Shown here piece after piece: positions 1-7,604 of a DNA stretch of 64,000 nt. Numbering within the stretch: position 1 is the stretch's first letter; each line of letters starts with the position of its first letter. A program made the position numbers and the translations under genes. The notes under the pieces are model-generated. The model had not been told where the DNA came from. It did not search any database and worked only from the letters and a program-made list of their open reading frames with translations. Origin of the DNA: Pseudoruegeria sp039972875 (lineage in GTDB: Bacteria > Pseudomonadota > Alphaproteobacteria > Rhodobacterales > Rhodobacteraceae); NCBI GenBank assembly GCA_039972875.1, contig JBDWMA010000060.1:62001-126000 (forward strand), given 5' to 3'.

Positions 1-425
1 ATGGGGTGTTGTGGGCGACCATCATCCATTTTTGGAATATTTGGCAGCATTTCTTCCCAGACGGCATTTGAAACCGTGATGCCGTTCCCGTTCAAATCCA
101 TTGAGAATGGGGTGACGATATGGCCTTTGGTGCCGTACCCGATTGTGGCGGCCAGAGGCTGACCTGCAAGCATGTGCGCGCCTGCAAGTTGTCCGTCAAT
201 GACCCGGTCCAGCAGAACCTTCCAGTTCGCTTGTGGTTCTAAAGTTACAAACAAGCCTTCGTCTTCGAAATACCCATTTTCATAGGCGACCGCGAGAGGG
301 GCCATATCCGTAAGTTTTATGAAGCCAATAGTCAGCTCATCTGTTTCGACATCTAATAGTTCGGCCAGCGCCGGAGTGGTCGCGGCAAGGCTGGCAGCAA
401 TTGCGAGATGAAGAGCGCGTTTCAT
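1..425 (-). CDS. nrtA: Nitrate ABC transporter substrate-binding protein NrtA/NasF-like, 3' part cut by window edge
   Basis: The gene reads leftwards out of the window, so only the first 141 codons are present. The product starts with a typical export signal (a basic MKRAL start, a hydrophobic stretch, then TPALA) and continues with TIGFIKLTDMAPLAVAYENGYF, characteristic in shorter form (FIKLTDMAPLA) of NrtA/CmpA nitrate- or bicarbonate-binding proteins; AGAHML fits the same family. By family it captures nitrate or nitrite in the periplasm for an ABC importer whose other genes would lie beyond position 1. ATG at 425 is preceded by AAAGGA at good spacing. The upstream neighbours nasS and nasT and the terminator-bearing leader between nasS and this gene point to nitrate-responsive antitermination. 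Cyanate or bicarbonate binding cannot be excluded from a fragment. Confidence 0.85.
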   Translation of the reverse strand, partial: MKRALHLAIAASLAATTPALAELLDVETDELTIGFIKLTDMAPLAVAYENGYFEDEGLFVTLEPQANWKVLLDRVIDGQLAGAHMLAGQPLAATIGYGTKGHIVTPFSMDLNGNGITVSNAVWEEMLPNIPKMDDGRPQHP

Positions 426-473
426 GATGTGGCATTCCTTTGTCGATGGGCACCCAAAAAGGGTCTTAAAACT

Positions 474-533
474 AAAAAAGCCGCACGATATGAACGGGAC
501 CCAACAAAATGGGGACCGTACAGATCGAGCGGC
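474..533 (-). terminator. Intrinsic terminator within the nrtA leader
   Basis: On the minus strand GCCGC and CGAT pair with ATCG and GCGGC, and an inner CGG/CCC arm pairs with GGG/CCCG around a TTTTG loop. This makes a long, slightly interrupted hairpin of about 54 nt followed directly by six U. It lies about 50 nt upstream of the nrtA start, so it would stop transcription before the gene unless antiterminated. Its position after an ANTAR-type hairpin suggests it is the attenuator controlled by NasT. Confidence 0.85.
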
Positions 534-549
534 GTTGCTCTGAGGAGAG

Positions 550-575
550 GCGCGTTGAACATCTTTGTTCTGCGC
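550..575 (-). promoter_or_regulatory. ANTAR-type hexaloop hairpin, probable NasT RNA target
   Basis: On the minus strand GCGC-A-GAAC-AAAGAT-GTTC-AAC-GCGC folds into a stem with a six-nucleotide loop whose first base is A and fourth is G, the signature of RNA hairpins bound by ANTAR-domain antiterminators. It sits directly 5' of the terminator at 474-533 and downstream of nasT-nasS. ANTAR targets normally have two such hairpins; the possible upstream partner (GC-AACGCA-GC at about 597-606 on plus) has a suitable loop but only two clear base pairs, so I call only this one. Confidence 0.75.
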
Positions 576-680
576 TATGAGGTATTATTAGAGTTATTGC
601 TGCGTTGCGGCGAGACGGAGAGTTGGTTTTTTTTGTGTTAATTCAAGTGGAGCATTGATGTGATTAATAATTAGGCAGAA

Positions 681-1850
681 TTACCGACCGAAGTCGAAAA
701 CTTGACCATCGAAGAAGGCATCTGGCCCCAGAATCATTTCCCCACGTACGGAGGGCACAGGAGTTGCCTGTGATAGGGCTCCTTCAACTTTTTCGGATGC
801 ACCAGGAAGGTCTGCTCCGGTTCCGTTGAGGTATTCGCGGTAGAGGTCGCTGCGAAAGCAAGCCCGACCTGCGGCAAGGGCGGCCTGTTGATCAATTCCT
901 TCTCGCGCCGCAATGCGTGATGCGATCCATGCCCCTTGTGATCGCCAAGGAAAGTTCGCGGCCGCGGTATGGAACAGTAAGAAGTTGTCGACATTCGTAC
1001 TGATTTGTCCGGTCCGGGTTCGTATATTTCCGGTGAGGGCGCGGTCAATGACACTGGAGGATAAGTTTAAATATGCAGGGCGCGCCAGAATTTCAGCAGC
1101 CACCATTTTATTGGATTTTTGACAAAGCCAATGAGACGCCGCATGGGTTGCCCGCATTAACTGTCTGGTTAATTCGGGGTTCTCAACGCTCCATTGCTGG
1201 CGTGTTGCTAAGACTTTTTCAGGTGCAAAGGACCAGATCGCGCTTCCGGGGAGCACCAATTCAGCCACGCTGTTTTCAACGGCAATTGATCCCCATGGTT
1301 CTCCCACACAAAAGGCATCGATTTCGTCTGCGGCCACAGCGTCGGCCATCTTTTGCGGAGGAATAATACGTAGGTTCAGCCCTTGTTTGACGTTAAGGCC
1401 AAGCGTGCCGAGCCAGTGAGATGTAAGTTCGGTGTGCATAGCAAATGGGTAGGGCACACCCAATCGTAAGGTGCCATTCGTAGCCTTGATGAGATGTTGC
1501 CCTGTGTCATATGGGGTTTGGAAATTCCCATCCCAACCTTGAATGCGCATACGATCAGCAATCGCGGCAGATACACCGATATTGTTGCCGTTAATGGACA
1601 GAACCATCAAAGCATCAAGAGGCACTGGCAAACCACCAAGCCCAAGTGACATGGCAACCGGCATGGGCGACAGCATATGCGCAGCGTCTAAATGGCCCAG
1701 AGCCACCATGTCCCGTATCGCAGACCATGACGGGTGTTTGATCAGATTTAGCGTAAGGCCTTCGCGTTCGGCGAACCCCAATTCATGGGCTATCACCAAG
1801 GGAGCACAATCCACCAAAGGGATATAGCCGATGTTCAGGCTAACTTTCAT
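681..1850 (-). CDS. nasS: NasS-like cytoplasmic nitrate/nitrite sensor
   Basis: This 389-residue protein belongs to the NrtA-like ABC solute-binding fold (GYIPLVDCAPLVIA near the start, LDAAHML at about 55, GEPWGS at about 185) but has no signal peptide, so it should stay in the cytoplasm. That combination, next to an ANTAR protein, is the mark of NasS, which in the known NasS-NasT pair holds NasT inactive and releases it when nitrate or nitrite binds. It starts at ATG 1850 and overlaps the end of nasT by four bases (ATGA), so the two are translationally coupled. The nitrate transporter gene nrtA follows after a 255-bp leader. A plain periplasmic binding protein is unlikely because of the missing signal. 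Confidence 0.88.
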   Translation of the reverse strand: MKVSLNIGYIPLVDCAPLVIAHELGFAEREGLTLNLIKHPSWSAIRDMVALGHLDAAHMLSPMPVAMSLGLGGLPVPLDALMVLSINGNNIGVSAAIADRMRIQGWDGNFQTPYDTGQHLIKATNGTLRLGVPYPFAMHTELTSHWLGTLGLNVKQGLNLRIIPPQKMADAVAADEIDAFCVGEPWGSIAVENSVAELVLPGSAIWSFAPEKVLATRQQWSVENPELTRQLMRATHAASHWLCQKSNKMVAAEILARPAYLNLSSSVIDRALTGNIRTRTGQISTNVDNFLLFHTAAANFPWRSQGAWIASRIAAREGIDQQAALAAGRACFRSDLYREYLNGTGADLPGASEKVEGALSQATPVPSVRGEMILGPDAFFDGQVFDFGR

Positions 1851-2431
1851 TTTAACAACTCCGCGGCAGTGACCAAAGCTTGTGCGACCTCGGCGATGCG
1901 TTTGCCTTGATCCATCGCGGTTTTGCGCAAGAGGGCGTATGCCTCCTCTTCGGAGATCCGCCGCGCTTCAATCAATAGCCCTTTGGCACGGTCAATTGTC
2001 TTGCGCTCCGCAAGGGCCATTTTTGCAGCGTCTAATTCGCTGCGCATCTGCGACAACATGTTAAACCGTGTGATTGCAGCATCCAAAACAGGTTTAATGC
2101 GGGCTTTGGTTAATCCATCGACCACATAGGCCGACAAGCCCGCCTCAATAGCGGCTTTGGTCAGTTCTGGGTCGGAACGATCAACAAACATGGCCACCGG
2201 GCGCGCAGAGGCGCCACTGGCAAGACTGAGGTGTTCTAACGTGTCTCGGCTGGGGTTTGAGATATCGATGAGCACAAGGTCAGGGGTTAGGTTTTCAAGT
2301 TTACGGGCCAACCCGGTGTCATCGCCAAGCACGGTAATGTCGTAATCCCCCGCATCACAAAGCCCGTCCACAATCATGCGGGCGCGGTCGGGATCTGGAT
2401 CGACAACGGTGATGCTCAGTTTTTGGCTCAT
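1847..2431 (-). CDS. nasT: NasT-like ANTAR-domain antiterminator
   Basis: The 194-residue protein has an N-terminal receiver-like domain (VVDPDPDR at 9-16, D56 in LVLIDIS) and a C-terminal ANTAR RNA-binding domain from about 130 (ERKTIDRAKGLL, then EEEAYALLRKTAM). NasT-family proteins bind hexaloop hairpins in leader RNAs and prevent terminator formation, switching on nitrate assimilation genes. The gene heads the nasT-nasS-nrtA group and has four-base overlap with nasS. A matching hairpin plus terminator lies downstream at 474-575. No strong ribosome binding site is visible in front of ATG 2431. AmiR- or EutV-type roles are less likely given the neighbours. Confidence 0.92.
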   Translation of the reverse strand: MSQKLSITVVDPDPDRARMIVDGLCDAGDYDITVLGDDTGLARKLENLTPDLVLIDISNPSRDTLEHLSLASGASARPVAMFVDRSDPELTKAAIEAGLSAYVVDGLTKARIKPVLDAAITRFNMLSQMRSELDAAKMALAERKTIDRAKGLLIEARRISEEEAYALLRKTAMDQGKRIAEVAQALVTAAELLK

Positions 2432-2649
2432 GTCATGGGGCTATCTGGTACACTCCCCGGGCTCCAGCTTGTCTGCGCAGCTAAAGGACGAAGTGAAGTG
2501 GGAAATGTTGTGATTGCCTAATTTTTAATCAATGCGCAACTTGTCACGTCGATTCAGGGATGGTTTAGGTATAAGGCGATGATATGTTTTGTTCAAATTT
2601 GTTTGCAGTCGCAGCATGGTCAAGACAATAGAAATCCTCAGGAGGACTT

Positions 2650-3288
2650 ATGACCGGTTTGATCCTAACAATTGCGCAGCAAAAAGGCGGAAGCGGTAAA
2701 ACCACCCTTGCGGCCAATCTGGCTGTGGCCTTTGCACAATCCGGTAAAAGTGTTGCGGTTCTGGATACGGACCCTCAGGGGTCATTGGGGCGATGGTTCA
2801 TGACCCGGATCGAAAAGTTAGGCCCAGACAACGCGGGTATGAGTTTTGGAACAGCCTCTGCATGGGGGGTTTCTTACGAAGTCGGTAAGCTGGCAGATTC
2901 CCACGATGTCGTCATCATTGATACTCCTCCGAAAATTGATGCCGATTTGCGTCCAACATTGCGGGTGTCGGATTTGATTATCGTACCGGTGGCCACAAGC
3001 CAGGTCGATATTTGGGCCACGGAAAGCATTCTGGAAATGTCTGCCCGCGAGGATAAACCGGTCCTTTTGGTAATGAACCGCGCGGCCGCTCGTGCAAAGT
3101 TGACCGGGGAGGTCTCTAGCCAGTTGGATGAGCTTAACGGCCATAAGGCGCAGACGGTTCTTGGAAGCCGGGTGATTTTTGCAGAAGCCTTGGGAGAGGG
3201 TGTCGGAGTGGTTGAAAAATCCAAATCAAACGCGGCCTATGATGAGGTTATTGCGCTGGCCGATGAAGTGTTAAATCACCTCAATTGA
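2650..3288 (+). CDS. ParA/MinD-family ATPase, orphan
   Basis: The 212-residue P-loop ATPase has a deviant Walker A motif with the signature lysine (KGGSGKTT, residues 12-19), a Walker A' motif (DTDPQG, 39-44) and Walker B-like VVIIDTPPK. ParA-type ATPases dimerise on DNA or membrane and position plasmids, chromosomes or protein clusters. A strong AGGAGG lies seven bases before ATG 2650. No ParB, parS-like repeat cluster or other partner lies beside it; the neighbours are divergent nasT and a convergent DUF4329 gene that starts one base after its stop. It is shorter than chromosomal ParA, as is common for orphan cargo-positioning types. The cargo is unknown. Confidence 0.85.
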   Translation: MTGLILTIAQQKGGSGKTTLAANLAVAFAQSGKSVAVLDTDPQGSLGRWFMTRIEKLGPDNAGMSFGTASAWGVSYEVGKLADSHDVVIIDTPPKIDADLRPTLRVSDLIIVPVATSQVDIWATESILEMSAREDKPVLLVMNRAAARAKLTGEVSSQLDELNGHKAQTVLGSRVIFAEALGEGVGVVEKSKSNAAYDEVIALADEVLNHLN

Positions 3289-3810
3289 TTATTCGTTTTC
3301 GATCCGTTCAACATCAGAGTACCGAAGGACTTTGGGGATTACCCCGTCATAGCCCTCGATGAATTTGGGATCTTGTAATAGGCAGCCGATCCCGCAGATC
3401 TGTCGAGCCGTTTTTCGTTTTCCGTCAATGAACCAGAGACGTCCACCCGGTGTGGCGACATATCCGTTTACGCCGTCCAAATGATCCCCGAGGATATCAT
3501 CGGTTGAGGGGATCTCATTGTAGTGATGGGGGTCAAAGGAACCGTGGGTGTGGTAGCTCGCGGTGGTGTCCATTTTGTTTGACCAACGGACACTACAATT
3601 GTCTGATTTGCCTTTGCGCGGACGTGTTACAGCAAATTTTCCATTCGCAGACCGTCCCAAATAACCGCAGTATTCACTGTTGTTGTCAAAAGATTGCTGT
3701 TGAAGGCTATTCATCCAAGATTTGGCGAACCTGATTTCGTCAGCCGATTGGGATAAGGCAGGGGATGCAACCAAGCAAAGACCCAACCAGTATCCTAAAA
3801 CACGCCTCAT
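3289..3810 (-). CDS. Secreted DUF4329-domain protein
   Basis: The 173-residue product begins with a signal peptide (MRRVLGYWLGLCLVASPALSQ) and then has features of the DUF4329 family: SYHTHGSFD around 87 and PSTDDI around 101, which resemble a JAB1/MPN-like His-x-His region, plus a glycine-rich GRLWFIDG strand. Several cysteines (SEYCGYLG, DNCSV, QICGIGC) suggest disulfides outside the cytoplasm. Its start overlaps the stop of the upstream flavoprotein by four bases, so the two are probably made together. The function is not known; the family is sometimes attached to secreted toxins, but nothing here shows that. Confidence 0.7.
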   Translation of the reverse strand: MRRVLGYWLGLCLVASPALSQSADEIRFAKSWMNSLQQQSFDNNSEYCGYLGRSANGKFAVTRPRKGKSDNCSVRWSNKMDTTASYHTHGSFDPHHYNEIPSTDDILGDHLDGVNGYVATPGGRLWFIDGKRKTARQICGIGCLLQDPKFIEGYDGVIPKVLRYSDVERIENE

Positions 3811-4985
3811 CCTGAGGTTCTCGCTGACGAGGGGCGTAATTTGCGACCCACTGCGCGGAACGCGGCTTTTGGGGCTTTGCGCAAAAACATCAAACGTAGA
3901 TCTCGATATTCAATTTCACCGGCCAATAGGCGCAGATATTTACCCTGTAGGGATGTTCCGCGGGCAAAGGCCGAAAGAAAGACTTCACGCATGGCCTTAG
4001 GGAACATCAGGCTGCGCCACAGGCGGGCTTCGCGCAAGGATTGGTGCATGGGGCGGAGCGCCTTTAGATAGTCGGCATAGGCGATCTCCGGGGAGTTCTG
4101 GGCAAGGGCCTTTGCGGCACATTCAGCAGCCAAGGCACCACTTTCCATTGCCAGTGCAATCCCTTCGCCTGTGATTGGGTCCACAAGGCCTGCGGCGTCC
4201 CCGCAGAACAGGATCGCGTCGCGGCCAGGTTCTTTACGGTAATCGCCAAAAGGTAAAAACTGTCCCTTATAGGGTTTGGCGTCGGGATCTTGGCCGCAGC
4301 GCTCCAGATAGGCCGCCATATGGGCTTTCATGTCTTCATTGCGGCTGTTGATGCCTCCGACGCCGATGGTGGTCGAATGGTGTTTGGGGAAGGACCAACC
4401 GTATCCCCAGATTGCGGCATCCAAATCTACCTCTACATAATCATGTAGTGCGGCTGGGGCCTCTACCTCTAGGCCAAACCCAATGGTTTCCGGGTCAAAC
4501 GGACGCCCGAACATTGTGCGGGCCACGCTGCTGTTGACGCCATCTGCAGCAATCAGAACGCCATATGATAGTTCTGATTTATCTCTGAGGGTTAGGGTTT
4601 TGTCGGCTTCGTTCAGGCTGGTAAAGGCGTTGCCCAAAAAGGTTGAGGTGCCGGCCGATACAGCTTTGTTGTGAAGCCATTCATCAAAATCCCAACGCAT
4701 GGTCAAATGGACGGGAGGACCGTCATCTAGATCCGCCAAAATGCGGCCTTTGGCGCGGAACCGCATTTGAGTTGCCTTTAGGAATAGCTCGCTTTCGACA
4801 TCGGCATCAAAAATACGTGCTAATGCGTTTCGGCTGCGACCAGTGATTAGCCCACCGCACAATTTCTTGCGCGGAAATACGGCTTTGTCGACAATCGCTA
4901 CGCTAAGGCCTTTTTTTCGCGCTGTCATGGCGGCTGCGCTGCCTGCCGGGCCAGAGCCTACGACGACGATATCAAAATGTTCCAT
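3807..4985 (-). CDS. Geranylgeranyl reductase-family FAD-dependent oxidoreductase
   Basis: The 392-residue flavoprotein has an N-terminal Rossmann FAD motif (VVVGSGPAGSAAA, 7-19), the CGGLIT stretch typical of the geranylgeranyl reductase family at about 43, and a second FAD motif GDAAGLVDPITGEG near 275. Members reduce prenyl chains of chlorophylls, archaeal lipids or quinones, or hydroxylate and halogenate other substrates. No photosynthesis gene lies in the window, so a bacteriochlorophyll role is not supported here. It is the first gene of a two-gene unit with the DUF4329 gene. The substrate is unknown; assignment to the family is firm, a precise reaction is not. Confidence 0.8.
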   Translation of the reverse strand: MEHFDIVVVGSGPAGSAAAMTARKKGLSVAIVDKAVFPRKKLCGGLITGRSRNALARIFDADVESELFLKATQMRFRAKGRILADLDDGPPVHLTMRWDFDEWLHNKAVSAGTSTFLGNAFTSLNEADKTLTLRDKSELSYGVLIAADGVNSSVARTMFGRPFDPETIGFGLEVEAPAALHDYVEVDLDAAIWGYGWSFPKHHSTTIGVGGINSRNEDMKAHMAAYLERCGQDPDAKPYKGQFLPFGDYRKEPGRDAILFCGDAAGLVDPITGEGIALAMESGALAAECAAKALAQNSPEIAYADYLKALRPMHQSLREARLWRSLMFPKAMREVFLSAFARGTSLQGKYLRLLAGEIEYRDLRLMFLRKAPKAAFRAVGRKLRPSSARTSG

Positions 4986-5121
4986 TAAACTGATCGGTGT
5001 CCCGGAATTTATAAATCAAGAGTAATCATAGCGTGATTTGGGTCGGAATAAAGTCGCAAAAAAAAGCTGATGCGCCAATCCGGCAATTCATTGCGGAACT
5101 TACTATCACAGAGTGGGAAAG

Positions 5122-5205
5122 TGGTGGGCGACCCTGGAATCGAACCAGGCGTGCGTCTCCGCGAGGGAGTTACAGTCCCCTGCCACACCTTGCGGCCTGT
5201 CGCCC
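5122..5205 (-). tRNA. tRNA-Tyr (anticodon GTA), CCA encoded
   Basis: Read on the minus strand, the acceptor GGGCGAC pairs with GTCGCCC before A-CCA. The anticodon loop contains CTGTAAC with anticodon GTA, and the T arm is GGTTCGATTCC. A long variable arm (about 84 nt in total including CCA) fits a bacterial class II tRNA-Tyr. It lies head to head with rlmB. Confidence 0.95.
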
Positions 5206-5340
5206 ACTTTCACGCTTCTCATCGAAACGTGAGGCGCTGATTACAAGGCAGACTCGCGGGCGTCAACAGCAAAATCGCTTGCAGTTCTAACATTGCTCTG
5301 CGCATTGTCCGCAACATAAGAAAACAAGGATGCTGGTGCG

Positions 5341-6117
5341 ATGAAAAAGCCAAAGTGGGTCGTAGAAAAAGAACAAGCAAAACGGGCGGCAGCGGCTGAA
5401 ACGGTCTGGTTGTTCGGAATTCATGCCGTTCGGGACGCATTACAGAATCCAGATCGCCAAAAATTACGACTCATGGTGACCAAAAACGCCCATGATCGGT
5501 TGGCCGAAGATATCGTAGCCAGTGGAATGGAGCCCGAAATTGTCGATCCGCGTAAATTCTCAGCACCAATTGATCCACAATCCGTGCATCAGGGGGCTGC
5601 ATTAGAAGTTAAACCTCTGTCTTGGGGCGCACTAGAGGACAATTGCCTTGCCGAGGACGGCCAGATACCACGTGTGGTTCTGTTAGATCGGGTGTCTGAT
5701 CCGCATAATGTCGGGGCGATTCTCCGCTCAGCGGAGGTGTTCGGTGCAAATGCTGTGATTGCCACTGCACGTCACAGTTGTCCGGAAACAGGCGCATTGG
5801 CCAAGACGGCTTCTGGTGCTTTGGAACGGCAACCCTATTTGCGCGTTCGCAATCTGTCAGATGCAATGGTTGCCTTGCAAAAGATGGGGTACCTGTTGAT
5901 TGGCTTAGATGGAGAGGCCGACATGACAATCGAAGAGGCCATCGAAGGGCAGAAGGACCGCGCCATTGCCATCGTGATGGGGTCCGAGGGGCCAGGTCTG
6001 CGGGATAAAACGAAAGAAACCTGCGACTTTTTGGTGAAAATTCCGTTTGCGCGTGAATTTGGATCGTTGAACGTTTCAAATGCGACGGCCGTCGCCCTAT
6101 ATGCTGTAAAAGGTTAA
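5341..6117 (+). CDS. rlmB: 23S rRNA (guanosine-2'-O-)-methyltransferase RlmB (TrmH family)
   Basis: The 258-residue SPOUT methyltransferase has an N-terminal substrate-binding domain (WLFGIHAVRDAL at about 22) and the SPOUT motifs: LDRVSDPHNVGAILRSAE near 117, IVMGSEGPGL near 215 and LNVSNATAVALY at the C terminus, which together form the knotted S-adenosylmethionine site. RlmB methylates a guanosine of 23S rRNA that corresponds to G2251 in E. coli. The ATG at 5341 is in a reasonable context. Another TrmH-family target is possible, but length and the N-terminal domain favour RlmB. Confidence 0.9.
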   Translation: MKKPKWVVEKEQAKRAAAAETVWLFGIHAVRDALQNPDRQKLRLMVTKNAHDRLAEDIVASGMEPEIVDPRKFSAPIDPQSVHQGAALEVKPLSWGALEDNCLAEDGQIPRVVLLDRVSDPHNVGAILRSAEVFGANAVIATARHSCPETGALAKTASGALERQPYLRVRNLSDAMVALQKMGYLLIGLDGEADMTIEEAIEGQKDRAIAIVMGSEGPGLRDKTKETCDFLVKIPFAREFGSLNVSNATAVALYAVKG

Positions 6118-6133
6118 AAGATCGGAGCGGTCC

Positions 6134-6430
6134 ATGGGGCATCAGACCAAAATTACGACCTGCTGTTATTGTGGGGCAAAAGCGGCACTGGTCCTAAAGG
6201 GCAAAGAGCGTCATGAGCTTGCTTGTAATACATGTGGCGCACCTCTCCATGATTTGAAATGGTTAAAGACACCGGACCCCGCCCATCCGGCGCATAAATC
6301 AAAGCCCTCAAAGACAAAGCCTCAATATCATAAGGCTAAGAAAAGTAAGAAAAAATCTAAGAAAAAGCGGTCTTTGGGAGGCTTCATTTTGCATGAAGCT
6401 TTCGATCTGATCGAAGATATTTTTGATTAA
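6134..6430 (+). CDS. Small zinc-ribbon protein with lysine-rich tail
   Basis: The 98-residue protein has two CxxC pairs (CCYCGAK near 10 and CNTCGAP near 33), forming a probable zinc ribbon, then a basic low-complexity stretch (about 58-80: KKSKKKSKKKR) and a final amphipathic segment (HEAFDLIEDIFD). It follows rlmB by 16 bases and is probably co-transcribed with it. The basic tail could contact RNA or ribosomes. No function is established. Confidence 0.75.
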   Translation: MGHQTKITTCCYCGAKAALVLKGKERHELACNTCGAPLHDLKWLKTPDPAHPAHKSKPSKTKPQYHKAKKSKKKSKKKRSLGGFILHEAFDLIEDIFD

Positions 6431-6532
6431 TCAGGCTCACAGACCATCACACTGACGTGGGACGGGTTTTCGAGAGTTAAAATGATCGCCATCTTGTTGA
6501 GAACCGAAACGCTTCTTCAAAGGATGCCTATT

Positions 6533-6991
6533 ATGATTAGCCGTCGTTCTGTTCTTGGCCTTTTTGCCGCTCTTCCTCTTGCCACTTTGGCTGCACGTCC
6601 GGTGCTTGCTGCAAAGCCTGATATCTTTGCGACGAACGGAGTTGCAATTAACGGCTATGACCCGGTGGCCTATTTCACAAAATCAAAACCAGTCAAAGGC
6701 AAATCGGCTCATGTTGTGAACCACATGGGAGCCAAATGGCATTTTGCGTCTGCTGAGAACAAGAAGATGTTTGAAAGCAATACCGGCAAATATACTCCGA
6801 AATATGGTGGGTATTGTGCCTATGCGGTGTCCAAAGGCGGTATTGCAACAACCTCTCCTGATGCGTGGACCGTTCATAATGGCCGCCTGTATCTAAATTA
6901 TAACACGACAGTGCGTGGGATATGGTCTGAAGACATCCCAGGAAACATTGTTAAAGCCGACGCCAATTGGCCGTCTGTTCTTTCGGCTTAA
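6533..6991 (+). CDS. YHS-domain protein with Tat-type signal peptide
   Basis: The product (152 residues from ATG 6533) starts with a twin-arginine-like signal (SRRSVLGLFAALPLATL, cleavage after VLA near residue 27), then GYDPVAYF, the diagnostic opening of the YHS domain, and GGYCAYAVSKG near 95. YHS domains resemble metal-binding TRASH domains; exported versions are proposed to act in metal or stress responses. ATG 6533 is chosen because AAAGGA sits about nine bases upstream and it places the arginines at the N terminus; ATG 6524 would add three residues. It stands alone and is followed by the candidate small RNA region. Confidence 0.8.
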   Translation: MISRRSVLGLFAALPLATLAARPVLAAKPDIFATNGVAINGYDPVAYFTKSKPVKGKSAHVVNHMGAKWHFASAENKKMFESNTGKYTPKYGGYCAYAVSKGGIATTSPDAWTVHNGRLYLNYNTTVRGIWSEDIPGNIVKADANWPSVLSA

Positions 6992-7069
6992 AGCTGCTCA
7001 GCTTGACGGTAGGATCACAAAGCCTTTACCAGCTCTTTAAAACCTGACGTTCGGGCATACATTATTATC

Positions 7070-7158
7070 AGAGACCGGGATTGGAACACCCGGAGCCTCC
7101 TTTACTGTCCCTCGTTCCGTCACTGCGCCCGCAGCATTTGCTACGGGCGCTTTTTTTT
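7070..7158 (+). ncRNA. Candidate small RNA with two hairpins and a terminator
   Basis: Between the YHS gene and the CoA-binding gene lies CCGGG-ATTGGAACA-CCCGG, a five-pair hairpin, then a single-stranded stretch with GCCTCCTTT, which is complementary to Shine-Dalgarno sequences, then a strong GC-rich terminator ending in eight U. No open frame of note is present. The layout (hairpin, anti-SD-like linker, terminator) is that of trans-acting sRNAs of Rhodobacterales. It could instead be the 3' end of the YHS transcript. Confidence 0.4.
7125..7158 (+). terminator. Intrinsic terminator
   Basis: GCGCCCG pairs with CGGGCGC, extended by an inner AGCA/TGCT arm, and is followed by TTTTTTTT at 7151-7158. 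It ends transcription of the candidate sRNA or the upstream YHS gene before the CoA-binding gene at 7188. Confidence 0.9.
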
Positions 7159-7187
7159 GAGCAGAGTTTAGAATAGGGTCGTCTGTA

Positions 7188-7604
7188 ATGGAATCTGATA
7201 TCGAAATCCGCGATGCTCTGCTGTCTGCAAAGGTGATCGCCTGTGTCGGGGCCTCTGCGAAAGAGGTACGACCCAGTCATTATGTATCGTTGTATCTAAT
7301 GGAACAGGGAAAGCGCGTAATTGGGGTCAATCCCGGTCTTGCGGGGCAGAAACTTTTTGGAGAACCTGTTTACGCCAACTTAAAGGACATCCCGGAGGAT
7401 ATTGATTTCATTGATGTGTTTCGAAGGTCGGATCTTGTTCTACCGATGGTGAAAGACGCATTGGAATCATTGCCAGCATTGCGCACCATTTGGATGCAGC
7501 TTGGCGTGCAGAATGATGAGGCCGCCGCGCTGGCGCGTGCGCAGGGTGTAACGGTCATTCAAAACCGTTGTCCTAAAATCGAATGGCCCCGTTTGATTGG
7601 TTAA
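7188..7604 (+). CDS. CoA-binding domain protein (YccU/YneT-like)
   Basis: The 138-residue protein is a single Rossmann-type CoA-binding domain: IACVGASAKEVRPSHYV near 16, GVNPGLAGQ near 46, IDFIDVFRR near 70, and the ending VIQNRCPKIEWPRL typical of the family. Members bind CoA, but a catalytic role is not established. Its last four bases overlap the end of convergent hisE. It follows the terminator at 7125-7158, so it probably has its own promoter in the short gap. Confidence 0.85.
   Translation: MESDIEIRDALLSAKVIACVGASAKEVRPSHYVSLYLMEQGKRVIGVNPGLAGQKLFGEPVYANLKDIPEDIDFIDVFRRSDLVLPMVKDALESLPALRTIWMQLGVQNDEAAALARAQGVTVIQNRCPKIEWPRLIG

Noticed and set aside
408..641. 77-codon plus-strand frame across the nrtA leader
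   Set aside because: It starts inside nrtA signal-peptide codons and runs through the hairpin and terminator of the leader; the RNA structures explain this stretch better.
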